64,000 bases of DNA from Seriola aureovittata (Eukaryota > Chordata > Actinopteri > Carangiformes > Carangidae), in contig NC_079374.1 of assembly GCF_021018895.1 (NCBI RefSeq), positions 9,203,712-9,267,711 on the forward strand, written 5' to 3'. The first letter of the stretch is position 1, and each line of letters starts with the position of its first letter. The position numbers and the translations under genes were made by a program. Shown piece by piece: positions 39,697 through 53,400 of this stretch. Under the pieces are notes generated by a model. That model was not told the origin of the DNA. It did no database searches and saw nothing but the letters and a program-made list of their open reading frames with translations.

Positions 39697-39702
39697 AATA
39701 AA
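39697..39702 (+). promoter_or_regulatory. Candidate distal polyadenylation signal AATAAA
   Basis: Canonical AATAAA, about 1.6 kb after the stop codon, followed within 50 bases by a GGGCGTGTTT-type GT-rich element. Confidence 0.4.
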
Positions 39703-39823
39703 TGAGCAGGAGAGACATTTCATAACAAAGCTCAGGCTGGGCGTGTTTATTTCATTTTCACATTGATGCTATCCCTCATTCCTTCATGCGTCTGCCCAGC
39801 CTCCTGTGAAGTGTGTGTCCGTT

Positions 39824-39858
<35 letters not shown>

Positions 39859-40342
39859 GCGTGCGCGTGTGTGTGTCAGTCAAGACGTCTTTTAGACCTG
39901 AGCCGGCCAAATAATGGATATTAATTATTGGTCGGACCCTGCCGGCCCCCGCCGTGTCTCCAAATCTGGTTAACTGGATTTTGATTAATGAAATATGCGC
40001 GCCATGTCCTCCAGAAAACCAGACTTTTCCTCCGCGCGCACACACGCACACACACACACACACGCACCCCCCACACACACACCAGCCGCTCTCCCACAAA
40101 CGTTTGAACATTTCGAGCCCCGCACCCTTTCCTTATAAAGCGCCCGGAAAATAAGCGAATCTCCCTGTCACGCAAGAAGAATTATTATTCCCCCCTCATA
40201 TCGTCGCATGCGCCGTAATTGGATACAATTTAACACCCGCGGCCCACGGGCATGTCGGCAGGCGCACTGCCTACTATTAGCTCACCTCGCCTCGCTTCGC
40301 CACCCTATCATTTGTCAGATCTCTGTTTGTGTGCTCCTGCTG

Positions 40343-40409
<67 letters not shown>

Positions 40410-41081
40410 GCGCGTGCGTGTGTATGTGCGTGTGGCTCGAGAAACCGGAGCCATTGTTGGAGTCCGGCCATGACCTAGCTGTGACGCACAGAAACAGAGG
40501 AGAGGAAGACAGACGCAGAGAGGCGACAGCAGCAGCCCAGACGCTGAAAAACAAGCCGGAGCTCTGTCACCTCGGAGCGAAAGCGAGGCAGGCCTGACGG
40601 GTGTTTGTCGCTGCTCTGCGCAGCCCCCACCTATAGTCTGCTGTTTATTGGAGCCCCGGCAGCATTTACAGGCGGGGATGTGGTGGAGGGTAAGAACCCC
40701 TCCTAAACCCATCTTACAGTAAATATAAGGCTGGAGAAGGTTAATGGGGCGATTACAGCCTTCATGGGTGATGCCTTGAAAGTATAAATAATTGCGTCGA
40801 AGTTGTTGCGTAGCCCTTTACATCAGATGTTTTAATTATCTAGTCTTGCTCTGGGCTGTTTGTATTGAACTGGAGCTTTATGATTAAGAATGTGTGGAAT
40901 TGCCTCTTTGTGCCATCAATTAGCTGGCCATCAGGGGGCTTGGTGAATCCCTGCATGCAGACGTAGGACTGGCATGACAGCGATTGCAGAACTTGAAATA
41001 CAAAGGCTAATGTTTTTTTTATGTTCAAAGGTAAACCTTAATATTTTTACACAGATTTAAGATTGGACCCATAACCTGTGG

Positions 41082-41508
41082 TTTTCTTATTGTCATCAAA
41101 TCCCATGAAAGACCGAAGCCAGTCTTTCAGTATCTTCCCATTTCCCTATACTACAGCACTCAGCCCTCAGCCCATCTCTTCATACTGTTATTAAAAGCCT
41201 GCTCCCACACAAATATATAGTTTCATGTTTGCAAAAAGTGAAGTTTTTTTTTTTTTTTTAAACAGTGGCACTTTTTTTTTTTTTTAGCAAACATTACTGA
41301 AACCGGAGTACATATTGCATTTGTTGGGGACTATTTTCAGCTGTGTGTTAATACACATTTGGTGCCCTCCTGAGTATTCATGACACCGGGAAGAATGTTG
41401 GGTTTACTCCAAATAAACCAACCGGTGTTCTTCATAGTGAAGGAACATGTCACCCAGTACAACAATGGCTCATTGGTCTTTTCATGGGATTTAGTGACAA
41501 TAAGAAAG
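41082..41508. mobile_element. MITE with long terminal inverted repeats (about 430 bp)
   Basis: The left arm 41082-41114 (TTTTCTTATTGTCATCAAAT then CCCATGAAAGACC) is matched by the inverse of the right arm 41475-41508 (GGTCTTTTCATGGGATTTAG then TGACAATAAGAAA) with two or three substitutions and a one-base gap. The interior has two T-runs (41246-41260, 41272-41285) and no open frame of note. I recall similar sequence dispersed in other fish genomes. The outer ends and target duplication could not be fixed. Confidence 0.65.
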
Positions 41509-42654
41509 ATACGGAATATCACCAGATATGTCCTTGAGTTATGTTGACTAGTTTTTTTTCATTTCCCTTCTATTCTGAGGTTATTCTTGGTATTTTGCCT
41601 TTTGCTTTGACAGATGATGGTAGAGATTGACAGGAAACAAGAGGTAAGATCAAGGGGGTTGACATGCAACAAAAGTCCCAAAAAGTCCCAAAATTCCCAG
41701 GCAGACAACTGTGATAGGGCGCTGTTCCCCTAGGGACCTGGAAAACCCCTAAGTTCATTGTTTGTCACATAGTTTTTGGTAATTGTAAAGGGATCCTTTG
41801 TAAAATAAATAAATTAATAAAATGAAATGAAATCAGGGTTTAAGACAACAACACAACTCAGTGGTACATTTTTCACCTATAGCTCCACCTAACAGGTTAA
41901 TCCTGCCAGTGTACAAACGAACACAATAACTTTAATCTACTTTCTGAAATTAGAAATATAGAGATGCAAATAGATGTGAAGTCAGATTAATGGTGACGTG
42001 ACTTAAAATCCATGTTTAAACATCAAATTCTCAGGTGGGAAGGTGGATTATGCAGAAACAATGCTTGTAGGGATTCCTCAATGAATTTGAATCTGTGATC
42101 ATTTGAGCTGAGCTGAACAAAACTTCTCAGTGTTGCAGGATCACCACCGTGAGAAATTGTAAACAGCAAACAAATATATGAAAACAAAATTCAAATTTTC
42201 AAAGCTCAACATGTTACCAGTAGGCACAGTGTAATACATCGCTGTTAATGTGGTTTCCAAGTGATCTGATATGTTTGAAGGCCATTTTAATTATGATATG
42301 CAGTAGATGCAAATGAGAAGAAAATCCGTCAGGTGTTTGGGAGTTTCTAATATGTCTTAATGTACAAATGCTATACATTATTGTATGTCCCAATAGGAAT
42401 CTAAGATGAGACTAATTAGACCATTTACAGTGAAGAAACATTTTGAACATCATGTCACAAATATTGTAAATAAATGCTTTTATTTTGACAGATTCAACCA
42501 TTGCCCTCCATTCAGCCCACCCCCCACTAGCCACCAACCAAATTTAAGCATTTAAAAATAAAACAAGAACGTTCCACCATCTGTTACTTTCACTGTTCAG
42601 TTAGGCCTATATTTTATCTCCAATGGTCCGAATGATGCTATCATATATATTCCT

Positions 42655-42925
42655 ATTTTTTGATTAATCTGATTAATCATTTCTAGATTTATTATTTTGA
42701 CTATTTGGGCCCAATGCCAGGAAATAGTGAAAACTGCCAATCACACTTAACCCCAACCCAAGCTGATATTCCAGTGTCAAATATTTTGGTCTGACCCACA
42801 ATCCAAGCTCGAACAACATGTAATTAACTATAATATAAGAGAAAGGAAAAGCTGGAACCAGCAAGTAATCATTTCATTTTCTGTCCATCGACTAATCAAT
42901 CTAGTCTAATCGTTCCAGGTCTAGG
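42655..42925 (-). repeat. Percomorph-type interspersed repeat, copy 4
   Basis: In reverse orientation it carries GATTAATCATTTCTAG, AGGAAATAGTGAAAACTG, AAAGCTGGAACCAGCAA and TCCATCGACTAATCAAT, the expected order for the inverse of the family found at 9480-9772. Confidence 0.7.
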
Positions 42926-43317
42926 CTTAAGTGTGTTGTGTGAGAGGCTTCCCTTCGCTGCCATTCAGACTGAGAATAAACCTGCTGAATTCCTTCCATC
43001 TTTAGTTTTTTGCCAAATATAGAAATATTTAGGCCAAAAACACCAGAAGCAGCCTTAAAAACCGGCATGTTTAATATGTGTGTCATAGCCTAGTAACCTC
43101 CAAAAATTCCCAGAAATATTACTGAGGACATGACCTCGGTTTCTATGACCCTGCTTGTTTTTATATTTTCCTCAGAATTTTGTGTTAAACGTCCATATTT
43201 CCCTGCGTCGTGTCTAATATCAGCTCGGCTGTAGCTACAGCTGCCTGAGCTGATCGGAGAGCAGGAGCGAGCGGAGCTTCAAGCGCTGCGATCCGGCCCC
43301 GAAAGGGTTAAACTAAT

Positions 43318-43323
43318 CTCTCT

Positions 43324-43392
<69 letters not shown>
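43318..43392. repeat. (CT)n microsatellite with slips
   Basis: About 37 CT units with two CC/TT slips. Confidence 0.93.
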
Positions 43393-43395
<3 letters not shown>

Positions 43396-43539
43396 ACACA
43401 CACACAGGCTGCCACCGCCCCAGATAACAGAGGGGCGCCTCTCCCTAGCCAGCCAGCCTCCGCTAATCGCAGTGGCAGGAGGGGGGAGTGGAGTGCCGGC
43501 GGCCTCTCACAGCGCTGGGCCTTTTATTGACGCTGCCTG

Positions 43540-43603
<64 letters not shown>

Positions 43604-44187
43604 ATCTGCGCGCGCGTGCGTGTGTGTGTCATCTGCGCGCGTGTGTGTGTGCGTGCAAGACTGTGCATGCTTGTGGGTGCGTGTCAGAGCGAGAGAGCTA
43701 TAAAGAGGTGTGTGTGTCTGTGTGTGTGTGTGTGTGTGTCTCTGTGTGTGCGCTCCCCGCCAGCAGCGGAAAGCAGGGAGAGGCGGGGAACTGGGAGGGT
43801 GGGTGGCGAGGTTATGAGCGGAACTCGACAGAGGCCGACAGACGAGAGAGAGGAGGGGAGGGAGGGAGGGAGGAGGAGGAGGGGGGATCTTTCTTGTGCT
43901 GCGCTGAGAGCCGCCACCGCTTCTCCTTCCTTTCAGATAAGGTTCGTTTGAAGGTTTTAGTCTTTATTCTCTTTAAAAAAAAAAAATGAAGCCACTAAAT
44001 GTTTCTGTCCGCGCGTTTTGGAAAGAGGGAAAAAGCCGTTTATGATCCCCAAGGTCGGAATGAGACAAGTGTGATTGATCTCATTGGTTATTTTATTTTA
44101 CGGGCGCACTGATTGCATCGATGAATTTAGCAGCCTATTGATTAGGGCTTAATCTATAGGTCCGTGTCTCTCAGTGCTCCAATAATT

Positions 44188-44331
<144 letters not shown>

Positions 44332-44918
44332 CAGCAGCAGCAGCAGCAGCAGTGTTTGGCTCGGAGCCACTCTCGCCCTGCCGCGCCAGGCTGTAATTAT
44401 CCCCGGTGAGGCCGCGCTAACGCAGCGTGGCGCGCCTGTGGGGAACCGGTTAGCCCTACAACACCGGTGGGGGTGCATGGATGTGCGCTCCCCCTTGTAT
44501 ACTGGAGCTATGTGTGTGTGTGCGCGCGCTCGCTGTGTGATGTTTTTTGTTGTTGTTGTTCGTGTGACACAGAGGGGAAAAGTGGCGTTGTGTTGATATT
44601 TCCCGTTCTTGAATCAGAGCACCTTCAAGCCCTTACATGAACCTTTACAGCTTTGGATATGAATTATAGATCAGGAAATTGATTTTGTCACTATTGATAT
44701 GCTCACTATATAGTCACAATTGATCATCATATCATAATGAGTCCCCAGAAACATATTATATTTTTCAAACTAAGATGAACATGAACAAAGCCCATTCAGC
44801 ATCATGAGTGTAGACTGTGTGTTGAGTTTTTTCTTAAAGTGTGTGTTCATGCACAAATCTATTGACTGTACGTGTGCTCATGTCCGAGCCTGTAAGTGCT
44901 AGTGAGTGTTCAGGCAAG

Positions 44919-44964
<46 letters not shown>

Positions 44965-45095
44965 TGACTGTGTGAGTTGCAGTAAGCGATCCATAACGAT
45001 CTGCAGGTGGATTGTGCTGATTAGTACCGGCTGCTGTGGACTGAGCTGCGTGCAAAGAGCTTCCTGCAATCTGAGCCTGCCGACTGAGAGAGAGA

Positions 45096-45144
<49 letters not shown>

Positions 45145-48100
45145 TGCGAGTCGTGCTCACTTGTGTGCTGGCAGTGAGCCCTTTCAAAATATGTGTCAGG
45201 CCTGTGTGTCTGTGTGCGCGCGCGCTTGCGTGTGGTTACATATGTGTGGTTACATATGTGTGTGTCTGTTTGGAGTACAATGTGTATATTTGTCTGAACG
45301 TGAGCTGTTGCGGTGTGTGTTGAAGGTGTGTTTGCTTGTGTGCACATGTGAACTTGCCATGCATATGTGTGCGCGCACGTGTGTGTGCGTGTGCGTGTGT
45401 GTGTGTGTGTGTGCTACACCGCTTCAGTGTCTGATTGCAACAGCAGATGGCTGGATCACTGTGACCTCCCAGAGTGTGGCTCTTTCGACACCGGGGTACA
45501 CTCTATGTGCGTGTGTGTGTGTGTGTTCACGCTGTTTTAGTTTTTACAAGACACACACTTATGCGTGAATCCCTGACAAGACATAAAATGACAGTTAGAG
45601 AATGGGATTGCACATTTTAGCACATTTTCCATCGCCATCAAGCAGCATGAGCATTTTCAAAGGCACATGCTGTTGTTCTGAGACTGGCTTTTCAAACCAC
45701 AAAGTTCACACAGAGTCATAAAAGTGCAGCCATAAAAAGGCCTGCGCTTGATCTCCAGACCTGTTTTTGTGTCTTCCTCAGACTCTCAGCGAAGGTGTTT
45801 TTCTGTAGCTACAACTGTGTGTGTTTTTCTTGTGTTGAGTGTCAGAAACTTTGTTTGCCCAGCGGTACCTCAGAGCAATATTCATCCTAATCCAGTTTTC
45901 CAGTGACTGATGGAGAGAGCCGTTCGCTTTTCTACGCCCTCTGAGTCAGAGCAGAAGGGAGAGAGTGAGGAAAACACCCGGTGTCGTGTGCTGTGATCTC
46001 GCGTGTCTTTTCCAACCTCCACCTGACCTTTCAACGTGATTATTAGTCGTGTGCGACGTCAGCATGAGGCTGTTTTTAACTGCTAAAGGGTGTTATAGTG
46101 GGTTGGCATTTTCAGCATTTGCAAATTGTCTTCCTGCTCCGGAAGACACATACAAATATAGGTCTCTGTTGACATCATGTACTTGAAAAAGGGGATTTGA
46201 TTTATGATTTTACCCGAATATATTCAACCCATAGTTGGAGCACAGTGTGACCAGTTATTCTGTGATTCACTAAAAGCAAAGAGTGGCTCTGTGAGGAGCA
46301 CTACCACCGATAATATCTACAGACCCGACCCCAACTCCTGGTGCCCGGGTCCGAAAACAGAATCCATGTCATTGCTGTCATGGTAGTTCATATTAAATTG
46401 TGGCGAACAACAGAGCAGCTTCTCTGACAGTTTGGAGACGAGAGTCAAATTTGGATCAGTGCGCATGCGAAAAAAATCTCCGTGCTGACAGTTCTGAAAA
46501 GAGATTCGTCAAATCTCTTTATTGCCATACGATGCAAACAGCGAGTGCTTTGGTGGTGGGTAGCAGGGTTGCCAGTTTGGATCCTACCTGCTAAAATCTG
46601 GGCAGGGGAAGTAAGTGGAACATACGGTGCCGTGTAGCTAAATGTGTAGAGCATGACAGTCACATTGCCAAGGCTAAAGATGGTGGTGTGACGTCCTGGG
46701 GAAGTAGCCTACATGTTGGAGACAGGAGATCCAGACAAAACGCTGTTCTGGCTGCAGAGAGAACAGGTATGAGTTTGCATGGCAAGTGCCACTGTGTGAC
46801 TACATAACAAAATGAGAATTGATTTTGTTGCTTGTGAGTTTGTTAGATCAAAACCTCCTAAGTCCTTTCTCAGCCTCAGCCACTTGATGCTGCTCCATGT
46901 TTTACCACTCTTGTGCTGGGATAAAGTTACAACTTTAAGGTTCATAAACATCCATTTGCACTTGAATCTGAAATCGGATGTAGCAGTAGTATTTTGACTT
47001 TTTCACTGAGGCTTCAAAGAGGTGGTGTATTCCTTTTGGGGTGGGACCACTCATGTCGAAAATGTTCTTACACGTCCATGGCGCTGTCGTGATCGTAAAA
47101 CCTCAAGAGTTAAATATTACACACTATCCAAGCTGTCAGCATCTCATGCACCCCCCACCCCCACCCCACCACCACCCCCATCTCTGACTACGTTCACTTT
47201 GGCCGACTGCATTTGGAAATGTATTTGTTTCTCTTCATTTTGGCAACCATCCTCACGGAGATGGCTGCTAAATGACATGTTTTTGAAGACGGTCTCCAGA
47301 CGGACCAGCTCACACCAAAACTCGTGTCTCGGTGTGAACAGGGAAAAGCTTTTGGACAGCAATGACCTATGAGCCTGGTCAGGGCTCTGTGTCAGTGAAG
47401 TGAAGAAGCCAACTTTCTCCCCCTCTAACCTTCTCGGTAATGACTCATTTAAAATGTCAGTGTAGTTGACAGCAGAGTGGTTTGCATTTATGTTTATTTT
47501 GCAATCAGAAGATAGTGATTTGATTGGCGCCTCGGTGCAGCGGCACAAGACTTAGCATATATTTGACTGGCCAGCGCGCTGCTGTGCACAGTCTAATGAA
47601 TTGCCTAGTAAATTTGGCTGTATTAAAACACAATAATCATAACAGGAGCAGACAGACGGGATGTTTAACCTACTGAGACGCAGCAGAGTAACCAGGCTGT
47701 GTCTGTCCCACTTCTTACCAGATGTTGGCTCAGAAGAACAATTTTATAATTTGCCAACCGCAAAAGGAGACAGAAGAAGACATTAAACCCATTTTTCTAC
47801 TGATTAAGCATTTCAGTGTGAATGGAAAACGATCTGAAAACGTTAATGTGGACGACATTGTATTCACACACAAACTGTTTTCAGATTGAGCTGGTTAAAT
47901 GCTGACGCAGCCTCAGCTGTCTCGTGGCTTAAAGGCTGTGGTGGTAGTGGGCAGCTCCCAGTTACGGGAGGTAGACAATGGGGCTGATAAGAGCAAACAT
48001 GCCCAGCAGTTCACCCGGGATTTATGTAACTTTGAAGAAAGGGCTTTCTATATTCCTTGTGACAGAAATTCAGATGCATGGTGTAGTTTCCTTGGAGTTT

Positions 48101-48419
48101 TGTCTGAAGAGAAAAAGTGTAGTTTTTGTTCTGTGCCATGCATGAATACGCCCACCCTCCTTCCCTTTCTTCTCATCTCACAGACTCTCTCTCTCTCCTC
48201 TCTGCTCACTTCCTTTGTGCCTCTGTCTCCTAACTTTTGGACAGTTTGGCCTTCAAGATGAGCTTTGCTTTTTAATGTGTCCATATGTGAGTGCTTTGAG
48301 AGCTTTGTGTTTGTTTGTGTATGACCGTCTGGTTTAACTCCTACTTTCAACAGCTGTGGCAAATGCAGCCAGACCTTCCATTTTCAAGTCCCCCTCTCTT
48401 TTCCTACTCCTACTCCGCC

Positions 48420-48465
<46 letters not shown>

Positions 48466-48494
48466 AGTCTGCTGGCCTTTCTCTCTCCTATACA

Positions 48495-48531
<37 letters not shown>
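48420..48531. repeat. (TCTG)n tetranucleotide then (CA)n
   Basis: Eleven TCTG-type units with one TTTG variant (48420-48466), then about 17 CA units (48497-48531). Confidence 0.93.
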
Positions 48532-48533
<2 letters not shown>

Positions 48534-49394
48534 CACACACACGCAGGCACATGATGCACACACCTCAGGCTTGATATTCATAGCCTCCTCCTCCTTCACT
48601 TGACATGGGAGCCTTAACAGATGTGCCCCAGCCTTGAGCTGCCTCTCCCTCTCCCTCTCCTTCTCTCTCTCTCTCTCCCTCTCCTACTCTCTCTCTCTCT
48701 CTCTCTCTCCCTCCCTCTCTGTCTCCGTCTACAGCCTCGTGCTCCACAGATTTACCTTATCTGTTGGCTTGGAAAAAAGCTACACTGACATTTAATCTGG
48801 ATCTGTGCTCCAACTATAAATTATGGGAACAAAATGTAAACAATACTAAAAATGTGGATGACATAAGGGGGCCAAAAAAAAGAAGAAAAGAAAAAACCAT
48901 ACCAGTTTTTGTACCAGTATTAATAGGATGAACATGGAGGTTACAGTATTCTAAGCCACACTTAATTTATAGACAATTTACAGAATATGTATGTTGTGTC
49001 ATCATATTTATATATGCATCTAGTTTTTCACCTACTTATACGTGCACAATGAGAGCTAAACTCAGATTACTTATCTGCATAAATTGGCCAGTAAAACGGA
49101 CTCTGATATAGGCTACTTTATATCCTTCATATGGAAATATGGCTACTATATGATTACCCTTTTCTTTGGCTCTTTGTTAACAAAAGCTAAACTTTTAATT
49201 CAGCTTTATTTGTGCACCTTTCCATTCAGTTAAATATCTATTTTCATTCTAATTTTACTTTCATTTCATTGCATTTAGCTAATCTCAGAAAAAGCTAACT
49301 CTATAATTTGTTCCATTATTATCGTTAGGATTATTATTACTTCATTTTCTGCCGTGAAAACCTCGCCTATTCCTGTTTTGGAGTTTCAGCGGAG

Positions 49395-49503
<109 letters not shown>

Positions 49504-49539
49504 CACTCTGTGTGTGTCTCAGTGTGTGCGTGCGCGCGC

Positions 49540-50060
49540 AGCCACTGCCGTGCGCTGGAGGCTTATGGTAATTGCGGTCTCCCGACTGGCCTTCTGGGTA
49601 GAGTCTGCGCGAGTGGGAGTGGAGCGAGTCGCTCGGTCTCGGCAGCGTTCATCCATTCCGTGCGGCACTCCCCGTACAGCTCCGTGCGTCCTCGGTGCGA
49701 ACCGGGGGCTCCGACCGGGGTGTTCTCTACGCTTCTCGAAGAAAACGCGGGACGAAAAGCTACACGGAATAACCTTCAGCGAACCTTCCGAGACACGGAT
49801 TCCAGAGTCGGAGAGGACATGGAGTGACGGAGAGCGGGAGAAAGGGGCTTTTTCCGAGGACGGCGTGCTCCGCTGAAACCCAACATGGCGCTGCTGCGAG
49901 GTACGGCCGAGCTGAATTAATTTCTCAGCGAGTCCTCCGACCTCGCCACCTGTATCCTTTAGGGGCCCGGGCCGTGCGGCGCGTTGGCTCTTCCACTTTA
50001 AAGACCTTAAAGGAGCTTCTTTTGTGGATTTCCCTTCACCCTGACGTTTGAGTTTCCTCC
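49540..50060 (+). promoter_or_regulatory. bcor: CpG-island-like candidate bcor promoter and first exon
   Basis: GC-rich sequence dense in CpG (for example CGAGTCGCTCGGTCTCGG at 49625 and CGGCGTGCTCCG at 49861), in strong contrast to the AT-rich flanks. It is unmethylated-island-like and lies about 10.5 kb upstream of the first recognisable bcor coding exon on the same strand. CTGCTGCGAG|GTACGG gives a plausible donor at 49901, so a first exon ending at 49900 is possible. It contains an ATG in good Kozak context (CCAACATGG, 49885). Calling this the bcor promoter is inference; other CpG-rich patches at 53.9, 55.4, 57.0 and 58.3 kb are rivals. Confidence 0.5.
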
Positions 50061-50280
50061 GCGCAGGATCTTTTTGTTGCTTTATGGAAACCCAAGTGAC
50101 ATTTGCAGCAGCAAAAAGTCCGCTTGAATTATAGGGTAATGGATGAGAGTTGTCCGCAGACAATAGAATAAGGACCGAGAGTTTTATATGTGAGACTGGT
50201 TTTGTTTCGTGACAAGTGGATAACCTGTTAGACACTTTTAGTTGTTTTTTTCTTTGGCCGGGATTGTCTGCCTCCAGCAG

Positions 50281-50407
50281 ACAGGACCGTAACCGGGCTC
50301 GTCTACGTACGCACGGATCGCTGCCCTCCTAGTTAACTTGGCAAAACAGGAAAAAGGCGTGAGTTGGAGCGCACGGACGACGGTTGGAACTAGCACCAAT
50401 TAACCAG
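50281..50407 (+). other. bcor: Possible non-coding 5' exon of bcor
   Basis: A pyrimidine-containing acceptor (TGCCTCCAGCAG ending at 50280) and a strong donor (CCAG|GTGAGG at 50408) bracket 127 bases without an ATG. This fits an untranslated exon, but nothing else supports it. Confidence 0.25.
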
Positions 50408-53400
50408 GTGAGGCAATCAATGACAAAACGGAATTAATTTTCTTTCGCATGTGTTTTTGGCTGTGTGAAACCCCCTGCACGAGAGCAGAAAACGCACAGT
50501 CCTGTTTTTTAAACAGTACCACAACAGCTAAGATGTTTTTTAAAGCATGTGGTGGTCTTACATTTAGTGTTTTTAAATCAAAACCAGTCTTCTTGTGGGG
50601 TTGAGTCTGATCGCGATAGCCCGGTGTTGTGCGCAGAGACTGTGAGAGGATCGGCCACTTCTAAGAATAGCGCATAGGGTGGTCTTTGTGCGTTTCGGCG
50701 GGGCAGTGGCATGTGGTTGATAAATAACACGCGCACACACACATAATGATCCGACCATGAGCTTGGCCTTTTTTACAACTGTCCTGTCAACCGGCCGGAG
50801 GTGAGAAGGACGTCCCAGAGATTAACGGACTTGAAAGTGGCGCCGTCCTCGATGGTGAATATTCAGGCTTTTCGCACTCTGTTGTGTGACGAAGTGTGTG
50901 AGAGCCTGTGGGGCGACGGTAGGAGTGTGTATGTACGCGTGTGCGTGCGCGCACACGGAGCTTCTGCGCTAAACAAGGTTACGGAATCCAGCCTCGCCCT
51001 GCCAAAGGGAAGCGAGCGGCGCTGCTCCGTTTATACACGCTTCAGTTCAGTTGGAGGGCATCCCCGCGGTGTGTGTGTGTGTGTGTGTGTTGGTGTGACA
51101 GCTGAGTGTGTGTTCGTGGGGGAGGTGTGGGGGCTTTGTTTGGACAGAGTGGACGCTGATCAGTCGTCTCGTCAGTCCCAAAGGTGGTGTTGGGAGAAGG
51201 TGTTTGTGGGGAGGGGGACGGGAGCACCGCTCACCTTCCTGTCTAGGTGACGGAAGCCACTCTGGCATCGTGCCACCTCTCTCACTCACTCACTCAATCA
51301 CGCACTCTTGCGCTCTCTCTCCCTCCCTCTCACTTCATGTCTTGCAGGTGTTCTCCGATGTGACTTTGCGCTACAGTATGTTGTCTCTGTCTTTCTGTAA
51401 CTAGTCTTTGCATTGCAGGGGAGTATCCTTTGCGCACGGAGGATCCATGTAGCGCCAGTTAGGACCCCCCCCCCCCACCACCACCACCACCACCACCCCC
51501 ACAGCCCACCCCCTTCCCTCCGCCAGCAGCTCCGATACGCGCTGCTCTCTCGTAGGGGGAAAGTGTCACCCTAGACTCGTTAATAATATTAAAGTTTAAC
51601 AGTTAAAAAAAAAAACCTGCCAGTAATTTCTTCATAGCTTTTAATAGCTCGGTGAGCCTTTACGAATTTTAAACCACTTTTCAGTGGGTCAACTCAGCCA
51701 TTATCAGTATTGAGAGATGTTTTTCTTCTTATATCGTCATCTTCCCTCTGCAGCACCGTGGGTGGCAGCGATCGGTGTGAACCACTTCATATAAAGTTGC
51801 TGTTTAATTGAAATAGGGTAAGTGCTGCAAGGCGTGTTGGATGTGTTCCAAACTGAATCGTCTTCCCTAACGACTCTCCAAAGCTTTTGTGCGGGCTACG
51901 TAGCTTTGCGTTTCAGGGCCGAGACATTTCTTGTCCTATAAAAGGACTTCACCAGGACCACCTTCTCCATCGCAAGACAAGGGCTGATATCGGGGGAGTT
52001 TTCTTTCCCATGCCGCGGTGCCTGCCTGCCGCCTGTCCGGGAGCCACACAGGCACTAATTAGGGAACGCTCTCTTAGGACGATCGATGTGCCTCATATTG
52101 GCTGGCTCCAGCTCATTGACGAGCTTAGTGAGGGAAGCAGCTACTAAAAGACCACTTAAGTCCCGGCAGCCAATCCGCACACGATATACAGTATAGGGGT
52201 TCGCTCATAACGCACGAGTCTGCTCGGCTGAGGCTCGAGCGGGTTGGGAGAGCAAGACCGCGTGTTGGGACCTTTCGGGGAACAGCTCAGGGGATTAACT
52301 GGTGGGTGGGGGTGGGGGAGGAGGAGGCTACTTCAGGGGGCTTTGATGCAGAATAAAAGCTTAATTGTATTTAAATGAAGCCTCGGTCTCAGCTGGTATG
52401 GAGCCGTGAGAGACACTAGTTTTGTCATACATCTACGTAACGTTAAATTTGAGTCTTTCTTTTTTTTTTAAGAGTAATAATCAAACATACTGGAGATCTT
52501 GAATATAGGAAGCCTTACTTAATAAAATTACACTTGATGAGTAGGGAGGGTGATCTGTGAGACTGGCTAATTATTTACCAAACTGGGCAAATAACATGCT
52601 GTTATGCTGTCATGAACCATTGTTCCACTTGTTCCCTTGAATCTAGTTTGTTTTTGTGGAAATAATGACATACAGACTTTTGCTGAGACGTGACATCAGG
52701 TTTAGTCAGACATTCAGGTTTGGATGGGCCTCTCTGTGCCGCAATAGTGGGGTTTCCTCTTGATTGGCATTTGTGATTGCGTCCTACGGATTTCTCCCTA
52801 AAAAAAATTAAAGTGCAGGTCATCCGTTATGCAGCTAAACCATCAGAATAATGTGGTCGTCCTGCCGTCATCTCTTCACAAGCGTAACCCACACATTCTG
52901 AAGAACAGATAGCCTTTTTGAGTCTGATCTTTAGGCAGGCTAATAGAGCATGTTCCTCAAGCGGTGCTTGTTGTGGAAGCCTAAAACAAATACTTCACAT
53001 TTTGTGTGGGCCGAGTTTATTTATAGTGAACCCCGTCGGACTGTTTTGCGCATCATTTTTCCACTGTGCGCTGTGAAGTCAGTGTGGGGCTGATCTGTTC
53101 TCCAGGTGTTGGAACACAGAGGGGGAGGGCTGCTTACCATAGATTGACATACTGATATTTTTTCTCTCTCTCCCTCTCTTCACGTGAGAGGACTTAACAC
53201 TTCTTTCAAAAACTGTTTTATTACCCCAGGCCCAGGGTTTTTAATTTGCCGTTCATGTCTTCTATTGGAAATTATTTCTAATAGAAAGTGTTTTAACAGT
53301 GGCTTAACTAATCACAGGTTTCACTTTCACCTCTGTCAGTCTCTTATCTCCAAATACGGACAACTCAACTCCTATCATCTCAGGTGGGGGACTCGATGTT

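Larger units (their letters stand above)
38067..39720 (+). other. Probable 3' untranslated region of the receptor gene
   Basis: After the TGA the sequence is non-coding and AT-rich. It begins with a purine-rich GAGA-type stretch (38067-38220) and has a (CA)n microsatellite at 38303-38345. Two canonical AATAAA signals are visible, at 38541-38546 and 39697-39702. The second is followed by GT-rich sequence, as expected for a cleavage site. Which one is used cannot be decided from sequence alone, so the right end is approximate. No other gene was recognised. Confidence 0.5.

Noticed and set aside
47144..47548. 134-residue open frame on the minus strand
   Set aside because: No recognisable domain, a low-complexity Gly/Val start, and no neighbouring exons with matching phase.
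48420..48466. Possible CRISPR-like or regulatory array from regular TCTG units
   Set aside because: It is a simple tetranucleotide microsatellite without spacers in a vertebrate genome.
49519..50235. 238-residue open frame on the minus strand
   Set aside because: It lies antisense to the CpG-rich candidate promoter, has Arg/Ser/Pro-biased composition typical of GC-rich non-coding DNA and matches no family I recognise.
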